Assembly (NCBI RefSeq): GCF_024508315.1
Contig: NZ_CP101987.1
Location: forward strand, 1,178,001 to 1,242,000
Direction: 5' to 3'
DNA: 64,000 nucleotides
DNA from: Cellulomonas xiejunii
GTDB taxonomy: Bacteria > Actinomycetota > Actinomycetes > Actinomycetales > Cellulomonadaceae
The notes under the pieces were generated by a model. The model was given only the letters and a program-made list of their open reading frames with translations, did no database searches and was not told the DNA's origin. The position numbers were made by a program, and so were the translations under genes. Positions 1 to 13,467 of this stretch are shown in pieces; within the stretch, counting starts at the first letter, position 1, and each line of letters starts with the position of its first letter.

Positions 1-3
1 CGC

Positions 4-930
4 GTGACCGGCCCCGCCACCGCCCGCGAGACCGGACCGGGCCTGCGCGCGTACGTCGAGGGGGCCGCGACGGTGCTGGCCGAGGCGGGGGTCCCGTCCC
101 CGCGGCACGACGCGGTCGCGCTCGCCGCGCACGCGCTGGGGCTCGCCCGCGTCGAGCTGGTCCTGCCGCCGCCGCTGCCCGAGGGATTCGCGGCAGCGTA
201 CGCGGGGCTGGTCGAGCGGCGCCGACGACGCGAGCCGCTCCAGCACATCGTCGGGCACACGGTCTTCCGGTTCCTCACCCTGCGCGTGGAGCCCGGCGTG
301 TTCGTGCCGCGTCCCGAGACCGAGACGGTCGCGCAGCTGGCGATCGACGAGGCCGCGGCCCTCGCCGCCTCCGGTCGGCGGCCGCTCGTCGTCGACCTGT
401 GCACCGGCACGGGCGCGATCGCCGCGTCGGTGGACACCGAGGTGCCCGCGAGCCGCGTCGTGGCCGTCGACCTGTCCGACGCGGCGGTCGGGCTGGCCCG
501 CGCCAACGCGGCGGCCGTCGCCGGGCCCGACCTGCGGGTGGTGCAGGGCGACGTCCGCGACCCCGCGCTCCTCGCGGAGCTCGACGGCACCGTCGACGTC
601 GTGGTGTCGAACCCGCCGTACATCCCGCCGGACGCGGTGCCCCTCGACCCCGAGGTCCGTGACCACGACCCGGACGTCGCGCTGTACGGCGGCGGGGCCG
701 ACGGTCTCGACGTGCCGCGCGCGGTCATCGCCGCGGCCGCGCGCCTGCTCGTGCCCGGCGGCCTGCTGGTGATGGAGCACGCAGAGGTGCAGGACGCCAC
801 CGCGCGCGCCGCAGCCGCCGCGACCGGCGCGTTCGTCGACGTGCGCACCGTGACCGACCTGACGGGCCGCCCCCGCACCCTCGTGGCACGGCGGGTCGCA
901 CCGGGGGTCGTGGGAGACTCGCCCGCGTGA
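4..930 (+). CDS. prmC: Release factor glutamine methyltransferase PrmC
   Basis: S-adenosylmethionine-dependent methyltransferase that modifies the glutamine of the GGQ motif in peptide-chain release factors. The 308-residue product has an N-terminal helical domain, a SAM-binding loop (VDLCTGTGAIA, about residues 130-140) and the diagnostic NPPY motif near residue 203. It starts with GTG at base 4; the GTGA there could also be the stop overlap with an upstream prfA, the usual neighbour, which lies outside the window. It overlaps the next gene by 4 bp, so the two are probably translated together. The family assignment is firm; coupling to prfA is inferred. Confidence 0.93.
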   Translation: MTGPATARETGPGLRAYVEGAATVLAEAGVPSPRHDAVALAAHALGLARVELVLPPPLPEGFAAAYAGLVERRRRREPLQHIVGHTVFRFLTLRVEPGVFVPRPETETVAQLAIDEAAALAASGRRPLVVDLCTGTGAIAASVDTEVPASRVVAVDLSDAAVGLARANAAAVAGPDLRVVQGDVRDPALLAELDGTVDVVVSNPPYIPPDAVPLDPEVRDHDPDVALYGGGADGLDVPRAVIAAAARLLVPGGLLVMEHAEVQDATARAAAAATGAFVDVRTVTDLTGRPRTLVARRVAPGVVGDSPA

Positions 931-1631
931 GCCTCATCCGGATCAAGGACGCGACCGACCCCGCGACCTGGGGCCCCGCGATCGACGAGGCGGTCAATGC
1001 CGTCGGTCGTGGCGAGCTGGTCGTGCTGCCCACCGACACGGTCTACGGGATCGGTGCCGACGCCTTCGACCCACGCGCCGTGCAGCGACTCCTCGACGCG
1101 AAGGGGCGTGGGCGACAGATGCCACCCCCCGTCCTCATCCCCGACGTCCGCACGCTCGACGGGCTCGCCACCGACGTGCCGGACACCGTGCGCGCGCTGG
1201 CCGAGGCGTTCTGGCCCGGCGGGCTCACGGTGATCCTGCGGGCTCAGCCGTCGCTCGCGTGGGACCTGGGGGAGACCCACGGCACCGTCGCGCTGCGCAT
1301 GCCGGACCACCCCGCCGCCCTCGCGCTGCTGCGGCGCACCGGCCCCCTCGCGGTGTCGAGCGCCAACCTCACCGGCCGGCCTGCCGCGACGACGGCGACC
1401 GAGGCGTACGACCAGCTCGGCGACCGTGTCGCGGTGCTCCTCGACGCGGGTGCCGCACCCGGGGGCGTCGCCTCGACCATCGTCGACGCCACGGGGCCGG
1501 CGCTGCGCGTCGTGCGCCTGGGTGCGGTCGACCTCGCGGCGCTCGCGGCCGTGGCACCGGTCATGGCGCCACCCGCGCCTTCGCCCGCGCCGGCTCCCGA
1601 CGAGAGCCGTCCGGAGGCCCCTGCGCCGTGA
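927..1631 (+). CDS. L-threonylcarbamoyladenylate synthase (TsaC/Sua5/YwlC family)
   Basis: Makes threonylcarbamoyl-AMP from threonine, bicarbonate and ATP, the first step of t6A37 modification of ANN-decoding tRNAs. The 234-residue protein shows the YrdC-fold signatures LPTDTVYGIGADA (about residues 35-47), LRMPDHP and SSANLTGRPA. It ends in an Ala/Pro-rich tail of about 25 residues after the YrdC core, shorter than the extra domain of full Sua5 proteins. GTG start inside the end of prmC (GTGA overlap). The prmC-sua5-wecA order matches Rv1300-Rv1302 of M. tuberculosis. Confidence 0.92.
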   Translation: MSLIRIKDATDPATWGPAIDEAVNAVGRGELVVLPTDTVYGIGADAFDPRAVQRLLDAKGRGRQMPPPVLIPDVRTLDGLATDVPDTVRALAEAFWPGGLTVILRAQPSLAWDLGETHGTVALRMPDHPAALALLRRTGPLAVSSANLTGRPAATTATEAYDQLGDRVAVLLDAGAAPGGVASTIVDATGPALRVVRLGAVDLAALAAVAPVMAPPAPSPAPAPDESRPEAPAP

Positions 1632-2740
1632 GGACCTACCTTCTCGTCGCCGTCATCGCAGCGGTCGTCACCTACCTGACGACGCCGCTGGCGCGGTGGT
1701 GCGCGCTGCGGTGGGGCGCCATCACGGCGGTGCGCGAGCGCGACGTCCACGCCGTCCCGACGCCGCGCCTCGGCGGCATGGCGATGTTCGCCGGCCTGCT
1801 CGTGGCGCTCCTGATGGCATCCCAGCTGCCGTTCCTCGCACCGGTCTACGCCAACCCGCGGCCCATCTTCGGCATCGTCGGGGGTGCGGCGCTGGTGTGC
1901 GCGCTCGGCGTCGCCGACGACATCTGGGACCTCGACTGGCTCACCAAGCTCATGGGGCAGGTGCTCGCGGCGGGGTTCCTCGCGTGGCAGGGCGTGCTGC
2001 TGTACCAGCTGCCCATCGGCGGTGTGCTCGGCGGCTCGTCGCGCACGGCCGTCTTCGTCACGGTGGTGTCCGTCGTGGTGGCGATGAACGCGGTGAACTT
2101 CGTCGACGGGCTCGACGGGCTGGCCGCCGGCGTCCTCGCGATCGGGGGGGCCGCCTTCTTCCTGTACGCGTACCTGCTCACCGTCGACACGAGCGCCAAC
2201 GACTACTCCAACCTGGCCACCCTGGTCGTCGGGGTGATGGTGGGGACGTGCGTGGGGTTCCTGCCGCACAACCTCTATCCGGCGCGCATCTTCATGGGCG
2301 ACTCGGGCTCGATGCTCCTGGGGTTCGTCATGGCGGCGGCGGCGATCGTCGTGACCGGGCAGATCGACTACCAGGCCGTCGTCGAGCGCGTGCGCTTCCC
2401 GGCGTACGTGCCGATCCTGCTTCCCGTCGCCGTCCTGGTGCTCCCGCTGCTGGACATGGGCATGGCGATCGTGCGGCGGCTGCTGACGGGCAAGAGCCCT
2501 TTCCACGCGGACCGCCTGCACCTGCACCACCGGCTGCTGGCGCTCGGTCACAGCCACCGCCGTGCCGTGGTCATCATGTACGTGTGGACGGCGGTCCTGG
2601 CGTTCGGCGTCGCGGCGCTCGCCGTCCTGTCGACCACGACGGTCCTCGTCGCCACCGGCGTCGGCCTGCTCGTCGCGACCGCACTGACCCTCGGCCCGCT
2701 TCGCGGGCGCACCCCCAAACCCGTGGAGGCCACCCCATGA
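1628..2740 (+). CDS. wecA: Undecaprenyl-phosphate GlcNAc-1-phosphate transferase (WecA/Rfe, MraY family)
   Basis: Integral membrane enzyme that transfers GlcNAc-1-phosphate from UDP-GlcNAc to a polyprenyl phosphate, starting cell-wall polysaccharide or linker synthesis. The 370-residue protein has about 10-11 hydrophobic segments and the acidic loops of the family: ADDIWDLDW, NFVDGLDGLAAG, FMGDSGSMLLGF, and the HLHHRLL histidine motif near residue 300. The GTG start at 1628 is chosen because it overlaps the preceding stop (GTGA) and lies right before the first membrane helix; a longer in-frame start would only add translated antisense-like sequence. Confidence 0.92.
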   Translation: MRTYLLVAVIAAVVTYLTTPLARWCALRWGAITAVRERDVHAVPTPRLGGMAMFAGLLVALLMASQLPFLAPVYANPRPIFGIVGGAALVCALGVADDIWDLDWLTKLMGQVLAAGFLAWQGVLLYQLPIGGVLGGSSRTAVFVTVVSVVVAMNAVNFVDGLDGLAAGVLAIGGAAFFLYAYLLTVDTSANDYSNLATLVVGVMVGTCVGFLPHNLYPARIFMGDSGSMLLGFVMAAAAIVVTGQIDYQAVVERVRFPAYVPILLPVAVLVLPLLDMGMAIVRRLLTGKSPFHADRLHLHHRLLALGHSHRRAVVIMYVWTAVLAFGVAALAVLSTTTVLVATGVGLLVATALTLGPLRGRTPKPVEATP

Positions 2741-3198
2741 CGACGGACCCCGCCCCCGATCCGGCTGCCGGCGCCGCAGCGCCCGACGCGACCGCGGCGG
2801 TGTTCCGTCGCGCACTGCGCGACACCGCCGTCCTGCTCGGGGCCCTGGCGGTGCTCGGGATCGGCATCGGAGCCCTCGTCGCCGGGCTGCCGGGCGTCTG
2901 GGGAGCCCTCATCGGCGTGGGCCTCGCGCTGGTGTTCTCCGGGACGACCGTGGTCGCGATGCTGCGCACGTTGCACTCGCCTCCGCACACGATGGCGGCC
3001 GTCGTGATGGGCACCTGGCTCGCGAAGGTCCTGGTCGTGGTGATCGTCCTCGCGCTGCTGCGTGACCTCGACTTCTACTCCCGGGGGGTCCTCGCCGCGG
3101 TGCTCGCGCTGGGGGTCGTGGGGTCGGCCGTGCTGGACTTCCGGGCGGTGAACAACGGCCGGGTGCCGTACGTCGAGCCCGGCGCCACCGGACGGTGA
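2737..3198 (+). CDS. AtpI-like small membrane protein upstream of the ATP synthase
   Basis: A 153-residue protein with a disordered Ala/Pro-rich N-terminus and four predicted membrane helices. Its place just before atpB, and the same position and topology as Rv1303 in mycobacteria, suggest the ATP synthase protein I group, thought to help assemble the Fo c-ring. It overlaps wecA by 4 bp (ATGA), so it is probably transcribed with the upstream genes as well as read through into atp. Sequence alone does not prove the role; family membership is based on topology and position. Confidence 0.7.
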   Translation: MTTDPAPDPAAGAAAPDATAAVFRRALRDTAVLLGALAVLGIGIGALVAGLPGVWGALIGVGLALVFSGTTVVAMLRTLHSPPHTMAAVVMGTWLAKVLVVVIVLALLRDLDFYSRGVLAAVLALGVVGSAVLDFRAVNNGRVPYVEPGATGR

Positions 3199-3229
3199 TC
3201 CGCGTCACCACATCGCGAGCCCCGTCGGG

Positions 3230-3258
3230 CCGGACCTAGGTCACCCATGGGTTAGGCT
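3230..3258 (+). promoter_or_regulatory. Possible atp operon promoter
   Basis: A TAGGCT -10-like hexamer at 3253-3258 lies 17 bp after CCGGAC at 3230-3235. The same spacing and a similar -35 (TCGGAC) occur in the rRNA promoter repeats of this window. It lies in the 141-bp gap before atpB and would give a leader of roughly 75 nt. No measured start is known. Confidence 0.35.
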
Positions 3259-3339
3259 TGCCCCCATCCACGACGGCTAGGTGCTGCCGGTGTGCCCGCG
3301 ACGAGGCGGCACCGGACATCACGACCACAGGAGACCGCA

Positions 3340-4146
3340 CTGTCCAGCATCGCGACGATCCTGCCGCTCGCCGCGGACGACAGCGGCTTCCACACCCCCA
3401 CGATCGCCGACTTCTTCCCGGCACCGTTCCTCTTCGAGGACACCCCTTTCGAGTTCAACCGGATGCAGCTCGTCCGGGTGATCGCGACGGTCGCTCTCGT
3501 GGTCGTCATGGTGATCGCCGCCCGCAAGGCGAAGCTGGTCCCGAGCCGCGGTCAGAACGTCGTCGAGCTGCTGCTCGACTTCGTGCGCGTCAACGTCGCC
3601 GAGGACATCATCGGCAAGGAGAAGGCGCACAAGTACGTCGCGCTGCTCACGACGATCTTCTTCGCGATCCTCGCGTTCAACATCACGGGCATCATCCCCG
3701 GCCTCAACATCGCCGGCTCCTCGCTCATCGGCCTGCCGGTGATGCTCGCACTGTGGGTCTACGTCATGTACCTCGGCGCCGGCGTGCGCGCGCACGGGCT
3801 GGGGGGCTTCCTCAAGGCGAGCCTGTTCCCGCCGGGAGTGCCGCCGTTCCTCTACGTGCTGCTGACGCCGGTCGAGTTCCTCACCGTCTTCATCCTGCGC
3901 CCCGTGACGCTGGCCGTGCGACTCATGGCGAACATGGTCGCCGGGCACCTGATGCTCGTGCTCTGCTTCGCCGCGACGGACTTCTTCGTCCGCTCGATGT
4001 CGGGCATGAGCGTCTTCGCGGTGCCGAGCCTGCTCGGCGGGTTCGCGATCACGCTGTTCGAGGTCTTCGTCGCAGCGCTGCAGGCCTACATCTTCGTCGT
4101 CCTCGCGGCCGTCTACATCAGCCAGTCGATCTCCGACGAGCACTGA
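3340..4146 (+). CDS. atpB: F1Fo-ATP synthase subunit a
   Basis: Membrane subunit a of the proton channel; it forms the two half-channels against the c-ring. The essential arginine is in RPVTLAVRLMANMVAGHLM, and about six membrane helices are visible. The start is uncertain. A clear Shine-Dalgarno sequence ACAGGAG (3327-3333) is followed by a CTG codon at 3340, giving 268 residues beginning (M)SSIATILPLAAD; no ATG or GTG is correctly spaced. The alternative GTG at 3292 has no ribosome site and adds a charged, non-membrane extension. First gene of the atpBEFHAGDC operon. Confidence 0.9.
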   Translation: MSSIATILPLAADDSGFHTPTIADFFPAPFLFEDTPFEFNRMQLVRVIATVALVVVMVIAARKAKLVPSRGQNVVELLLDFVRVNVAEDIIGKEKAHKYVALLTTIFFAILAFNITGIIPGLNIAGSSLIGLPVMLALWVYVMYLGAGVRAHGLGGFLKASLFPPGVPPFLYVLLTPVEFLTVFILRPVTLAVRLMANMVAGHLMLVLCFAATDFFVRSMSGMSVFAVPSLLGGFAITLFEVFVAALQAYIFVVLAAVYISQSISDEH

Positions 4147-5056
<910 letters not shown>

Positions 5057-5057
<1 letters not shown>

Positions 5058-5869
5058 TGCGCGGGACGAGTCGCGCCTCGCTGCAGGCGGCGGAGAACCG
5101 GTTCGCACCGGTCCTCCGCGCTGCCGGCGGCACGGCACGCACGATCGGCGACGAGCTGTTCGCGCTCGTCGACGCGCTCGACGGGTCGGGGTCGCTGAGC
5201 CGCACGCTGGCCGACCCGTCGCTCTCGCCCGAGGCGAAGAGCGGCCTGGTCACGCGTCTGCTCGACGGCGCTGACCCGCGCACCGTCGAGATCGCCCAGA
5301 TGCTCGTGGGGTCGCGCTGGTCGGCGGACGCCGACCTCGCGCACGCGGCAGAGCGGCTCGGGTTCCTGGGGCTGCTGTCGTCCGCGCAGAGCGCCGGGAC
5401 GCTCGAGCGGGTGGAGGCCGAGCTGTTCTCCATCACCCGTGCGCTGGCCGGCCAGCGCGAGGTGCGTCGCTACCTCCTGGACGACGCGTACCCCGCGCAG
5501 GCGCGTGGCGAGCTCGTCGAGCGTCTGCTCGGTCAGCAGAGTGACCCGATCACCCTGGCGGTGGCGCGCCGCGCAGCGGTCGCCCCCCGTGGGCGTCGCT
5601 ACGTCACGACCCTGAACCACGTCGGTGACGTGATCGCCGAGCTGCGCAGCATGGAGGTCGCCACCGTCGTGGCGGCCTCGCCGCTCACCCCGACGCAGAC
5701 GGCTCGTCTGGCGGACCTGCTCGGACGCGCCCTCGGGCGAGCCGTCCAGGTCAACGTCGTGGTGGACCCCGACGTCGTGGGAGGCCTGCGCGTGCAGTCC
5801 GGTCCCGACGTCATCGACTCGACCGTCCTCTCCCGACTCGCCGACGCACGCCGGCAGCTGGCCGGCTGA
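5057..5869 (+). CDS. atpH: F1Fo-ATP synthase subunit delta
   Basis: Links the b stalk to the top of the alpha3beta3 head. 270 residues, about 90 longer than E. coli delta, a length usual in Micrococcales. The C-terminal OSCP signature is clear: [56 protein letters not shown], at about residues 195-250 (quoted here only as landmarks: [10 protein letters not shown] and [15 protein letters not shown]). ATG start overlaps the atpF stop by one base. Confidence 0.94.
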
Positions 5870-5897
5870 CATCGCCGGAGCACCGGCCCACGACACA

Positions 5898-5920
5898 ACG
5901 CACGCGCACGGCGCGTGCGT
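5898..5920 (+). promoter_or_regulatory. Hairpin before atpA
   Basis: Perfect 10-bp stem ACGCACGCGC / GCGCGTGCGT with a 3-nt loop in the 68-bp atpH-atpA gap, ending 5 nt before the GAGGAG ribosome site of atpA. No U-run follows, so it is more likely an RNA-processing or stability element than a terminator. Confidence 0.5.
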
Positions 5921-5937
5921 CAGATGAGGAGAACGCC

Positions 5938-7566
<1,629 letters not shown>

Positions 7567-7568
7567 GC

Positions 7569-10023
<2,455 letters not shown>

Positions 10024-10070
10024 GTCCTCGGACCCAGACGACGTACCGTTAGGACTGAGGAGGCAGCACG

Positions 10071-10358
10071 GTGGCACAGCTCGAGGTCGACGTCGTCGCA
10101 GCGGACGGCAAGGTGTGGTCCGGCGCCGCGCGTCAGGTGTCGGCGCCGGCCGCCGAAGGTGATATCGGCATCCTCGTCGGGCACACGCCGATCCTGTCCG
10201 TGCTGCGGCCGGGCGCGGTCCGCGTGCTCCCGGCGGGTGGTGGCGCGCCGCTCTCCTGGGACGTCGACGGTGGGTTCCTGTCCGTCGACTCGGATCAGGT
10301 GACGATCGTGGTCGACTCGGTCTCGAGGGCGGCGGACACCGCCCGGACCGGGCGCTGA
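10071..10358 (+). CDS. atpC: F1Fo-ATP synthase subunit epsilon, beta-sandwich domain only
   Basis: Foot of the central stalk, 95 residues. The N-terminal beta-sandwich is complete (VAADGKVWSG, GDIGILVGHTPILSVLRPGAVRV, GFLSVDSDQVTIVVDS). The C-terminal two-helix hairpin, which inhibits ATP hydrolysis in E. coli and Bacillus (total about 135 residues), is absent: only a short charged tail follows the sandwich. GTG start with GAGGAGG 6 nt upstream. Last gene of the atp operon. Confidence 0.94.
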   Translation: MAQLEVDVVAADGKVWSGAARQVSAPAAEGDIGILVGHTPILSVLRPGAVRVLPAGGGAPLSWDVDGGFLSVDSDQVTIVVDSVSRAADTARTGR

Positions 10359-10388
10359 CGCGACCGGCGCCGGCGTGGAGGTCACGGC

Positions 10389-10838
10389 ATGAGCGGTGCG
10401 GCGTGGGTCGCCGTGGTCGTGGCATCGCTGCTGGTCTGTGCGTGCGTCGTCGCAGCGCTGTGGCTCTCGCGGACCCGCACGCTCGCCCGCCGGGTGGGGG
10501 CCTTCTCGTGCGTCCTGCGCGAGGTCGACCGGCGTGGCAAGACGTCGTGGGCGCGCGGCGTGGGGCAGTACGGTGCCGTGACCCTCTACTGGTGGCGGCG
10601 GCTGTCGATCATGCCGCGGCCCGCTCGGCGGTGGTCGCGCGGCAGCATCGTGGTGCTCGAGCGCACGCCTGCGCCGCCGGTGCAGGGCCGTCCGCCGGCC
10701 GTCGTGGCGCGCTGCCGCGTCGTCCCGTCCTCCGGAGGCGCACCCCGGGAGGTCCGGCTGCGGATGTCCGTCGACGCGTACGCGGGCTTCACGTCATGGC
10801 TCGAGGCGACGCCCTCCCGGGTCGGCAAGGTCATCTGA
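10389..10838 (+). CDS. DUF2550 membrane-anchored protein
   Basis: 149 residues: one N-terminal membrane helix ([21 protein letters not shown]) and a cytoplasmic domain with [11 protein letters not shown] and the run [14 protein letters not shown] typical of the DUF2550 family found directly after atpC in actinobacteria (Rv1312 position). Function is unknown; the conserved location suggests a link to the ATP synthase or to the envelope, but nothing in the sequence proves it. ATG start with GGAGGTCACGGC upstream, 30 bp after atpC. Confidence 0.8.
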   Translation: MSGAAWVAVVVASLLVCACVVAALWLSRTRTLARRVGAFSCVLREVDRRGKTSWARGVGQYGAVTLYWWRRLSIMPRPARRWSRGSIVVLERTPAPPVQGRPPAVVARCRVVPSSGGAPREVRLRMSVDAYAGFTSWLEATPSRVGKVI

Positions 10839-10866
10839 GTTCGGAAGCAACCGGAGGAGAGCGCGC

Positions 10867-11562
10867 ATGCGCCTGGTCGTCGCGGAGTGTGCCGCGCGGT
10901 ACACGGGCAGGCTCGCGGCGCACCTGCCACGCGCCCGTCGGCTCGTCGTCGTCAAGGCGGACGGGTCCGTGCTCCTGCACTCGGACGGCGGTTCCTACAA
11001 GCCGCTGAACTGGATGAGTCCTCCCTGCTCGCTCGTGGTGGGTGAGCCCGACGCGGACCAGCGCGCGGCGGGCGTGACGCAGGTGTGGACGGTGCAGCAC
11101 GCCAAGTCCGACGACCGTCTCGTGATCGACCTGTACGACGTGCACCACGACAGCGCCCATGAGCTCGGTGTCGACCCGGGCCTGGTGAAGGACGGTGTCG
11201 AGGCGCACCTGCAGGAGCTGCTCGCCGCGCAGATCGTGCTGCTCGGGACGGGCCACACACTGGTGCGCCGGGAGTACCCGACCGCCATCGGACCGGTCGA
11301 CATCCTCGCCAAGTCCCCGGACGGGGGCACGGTGGCGGTCGAGATCAAGCGCCGGGGCGACATCGACGGCGTCGAGCAGCTCACGCGCTACCTGGAGCTG
11401 CTCAACCGGGACCCCCTGCTGAGCCCGGTGCGCGGAGTCTTCGCGGCCCAGGAGATCAAGCCGCAGGCGCGCGTCCTCGCGGTGGACCGTGGCATCTCCT
11501 GCCTCGTCCTCGACTACGACGCGATGCGTGGTGTCGACGATGTCGACTCGCGGCTGTTCTGA
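10867..11562 (+). CDS. nucS: Mismatch-specific endonuclease NucS (EndoMS)
   Basis: Endonuclease that cuts both strands at G-T, G-G and T-T mismatches; it replaces MutS/MutL in many actinobacteria and archaea. 231 residues: N-terminal DNA-binding and dimerisation domain ([30 protein letters not shown]), C-terminal PD-(D/E)XK core GPVDILAK...[22 protein letters not shown] at about residues 143-180. It ends in DSRLF, resembling the C-terminal clamp-binding motif of NucS. ATG with AACCGGAGGAG upstream. Confidence 0.95.
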   Translation: MRLVVAECAARYTGRLAAHLPRARRLVVVKADGSVLLHSDGGSYKPLNWMSPPCSLVVGEPDADQRAAGVTQVWTVQHAKSDDRLVIDLYDVHHDSAHELGVDPGLVKDGVEAHLQELLAAQIVLLGTGHTLVRREYPTAIGPVDILAKSPDGGTVAVEIKRRGDIDGVEQLTRYLELLNRDPLLSPVRGVFAAQEIKPQARVLAVDRGISCLVLDYDAMRGVDDVDSRLF

Positions 11563-11685
11563 GCACACCCCGCGTCGCTCGCGCCTTGGACCTGGCCCCG
11601 TGAGCGTGTTCAATCGGCCGGTGAGCACCCAGCCGGCCGTCGCGACGGCCACCGGCCCAGGCCGCCACGTGGCAGCGGTGCGCGC

Positions 11686-12129
11686 GTGACCCGGCACTGG
11701 ACCTTCCCCGCCGTGGCGGGGGTGGCGGCCGCCGCTGTGACGGTGTGGCTCGTGCGGGCGGTCGCCGTCCTGGTGGCGGACGGCCCGAGCGCCTCGGCCG
11801 TCACGGTGCCCGCCCTGTGGCTGCTGTACGCGGCCGGTCCTGCCGTGCTGTGCGCCGTGCCGCTGGTGCTGCTCGCGCGCGGACTCCTGGCGCGCCTCGG
11901 CCGGTCGGTCGGTGTCTACACGTTGATCGGCCTGCTGGGCGGCGCCGTCGTGGGCGTCGTGCAGACTGGCGTGCTGCTCTCGTCGTGGCCGTGGGAGCTG
12001 GCCGGCGGGCTGCTGTGGGACATGGTCGGGCTGCCGACGGTCGGTGGCGTCGTCGGTGGTCTGGTCGCCGGTCTCGTCGCCCGGCGCCGGAACCCGCAGG
12101 GAGCTCCCGGAGCGGCACGCGGGCGCTGA
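11686..12129 (+). CDS. Small four-helix membrane protein, unknown function
   Basis: 147 residues with four hydrophobic segments (about 7-30, 42-65, 78-100, 115-135) and a basic C-terminus. No family recognised. GTG start at 11686; no strong ribosome site, so the start is uncertain. It lies between nucS and nagA on the same strand, 123 bp after nucS. Confidence 0.6.
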   Translation: MTRHWTFPAVAGVAAAAVTVWLVRAVAVLVADGPSASAVTVPALWLLYAAGPAVLCAVPLVLLARGLLARLGRSVGVYTLIGLLGGAVVGVVQTGVLLSSWPWELAGGLLWDMVGLPTVGGVVGGLVAGLVARRRNPQGAPGAARGR

Positions 12130-12188
12130 CGGCGCGCCCCGCACGGGGACGTCCCCGGCGGCGGTGGGACCTGGCGGGAGGATGGGGC

Positions 12189-13436
12189 ATGGCAGTCGGA
12201 CCCTCGGAAGCTCCCGGCGCGCTCACGGTGCGCGGTGACGTGGTGACGCCGAGCGGCGTGCTGCCCGATGGGCTCGTCGTGGCTCGTGACGGACGGGTCG
12301 TGTGGGTGGGGCCTGCGGACGACGCACCCCTGGGGGACCTGCCGCCCGCGCCGCCCGCGGGGACGCGTGTGCTGCCCGGGCTGGTCGACCTGCACTGCCA
12401 CGGCGGCGGGGGAGCGAGCTTCCCCGACGCGACGGGGCCCGACGACGTCCGCCGCGTCGCGGACGAGCACCTGCGCCACGGGACGACGACGCTCGTCGCG
12501 TCCCTCGTGACCGCTCCGCGGGCCGTGCTGCTCGCCCGTACCGCGCTGCTCGCGGCGGCCGCGCGAGAGGGTGTGGTGGCCGGGATCCACCTGGAGGGGC
12601 CGTTCCTCTCCCGCGCGCGCGCCGGGGCGCAGCACCCGGACGACATGGTCGACGGTGACGCGGACCTGGTCCGCGAGCTGGCTGTCGCGGCGCAGGGGCA
12701 CCTGGTCTCGATGACGCTCGCGCCGGAGGTCCCGGGGGTGGCGGACGGGGGTGACGACGTCCTGGCCGCGCTCGTGGCGGCCGGTGCGCTGCCGTCGGTG
12801 GGGCACACGGATGCGTCCGCCGAGCGCGTCGACGCCGCCGTCGCTCGCGCGTTCGACCTGTTGGCGACGTCGGCCCGGGCACGCGGCGCACGCCCGACGG
12901 CGACGCACCTGTTCAACGGCATGCCCCCGCTGCACCACCGTGATCCGGGACCGGTGGCTGCGTGCCTCGGCGCCGCAGCCCGCGGCGAGCTCGTCGTCGA
13001 GCTGGTCGCCGACGGCACCCACCTCGCGCCGGCGACCGTGCGGGCCGTCATGGAGCTCGTGGGGCCGGACGGCGCCGTGCTGGTCACGGACGCCATCGCG
13101 GCCGCGGGGATGGCCGACGGCGACTACCGCCTGGGACCGCAGGGCGTGCGGGTCGAGGGCGGTGTGGCCCGGGTCCTCGTGGACCTGCCGGGGGGTAGGC
13201 CCGGAACCGGCGCGATCGCCGGCGGCCTCGCGCACCTGCTCGACGTCGTGCGCGCGACCGTCGCGGCCGGGGTTCCCCTCCTCGACGCGGTCCGGGCGGC
13301 GTCGGCGACGCCGGCGCAGGTCCTGGGGCGCCACGACGTGGGTGCGCTGGTCGCGGGCCGGCGGGCCGACCTCGTGGTCACGACGGCGGACCTGCGTCCC
13401 GTCCGCGTCGCGCGTGACGGGTCCTGGGTGGCCTGA
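12189..13436 (+). CDS. nagA: N-acetylglucosamine-6-phosphate deacetylase
   Basis: Amidohydrolase that removes acetate from GlcNAc-6-phosphate during chitin or cell-wall amino-sugar recycling. 415 residues. Metal and substrate motifs: VDLHCHGGGG (about 65-74), HLEGPFLS, the metal histidine in GHTDAS, THLFNGMPPLHH, and the catalytic Asp in VTDAIAAAG. ATG at 12189 preceded by GGGAGG. nagB and a PTS are not in the window. It ends convergently with the LacI gene 31 bp away, without an obvious terminator. Confidence 0.93.
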   Translation: MAVGPSEAPGALTVRGDVVTPSGVLPDGLVVARDGRVVWVGPADDAPLGDLPPAPPAGTRVLPGLVDLHCHGGGGASFPDATGPDDVRRVADEHLRHGTTTLVASLVTAPRAVLLARTALLAAAAREGVVAGIHLEGPFLSRARAGAQHPDDMVDGDADLVRELAVAAQGHLVSMTLAPEVPGVADGGDDVLAALVAAGALPSVGHTDASAERVDAAVARAFDLLATSARARGARPTATHLFNGMPPLHHRDPGPVAACLGAAARGELVVELVADGTHLAPATVRAVMELVGPDGAVLVTDAIAAAGMADGDYRLGPQGVRVEGGVARVLVDLPGGRPGTGAIAGGLAHLLDVVRATVAAGVPLLDAVRAASATPAQVLGRHDVGALVAGRRADLVVTTADLRPVRVARDGSWVA

Positions 13437-13467
13437 GGTCCGTGCCTCCGAGCGCTGCGGATCCCGG

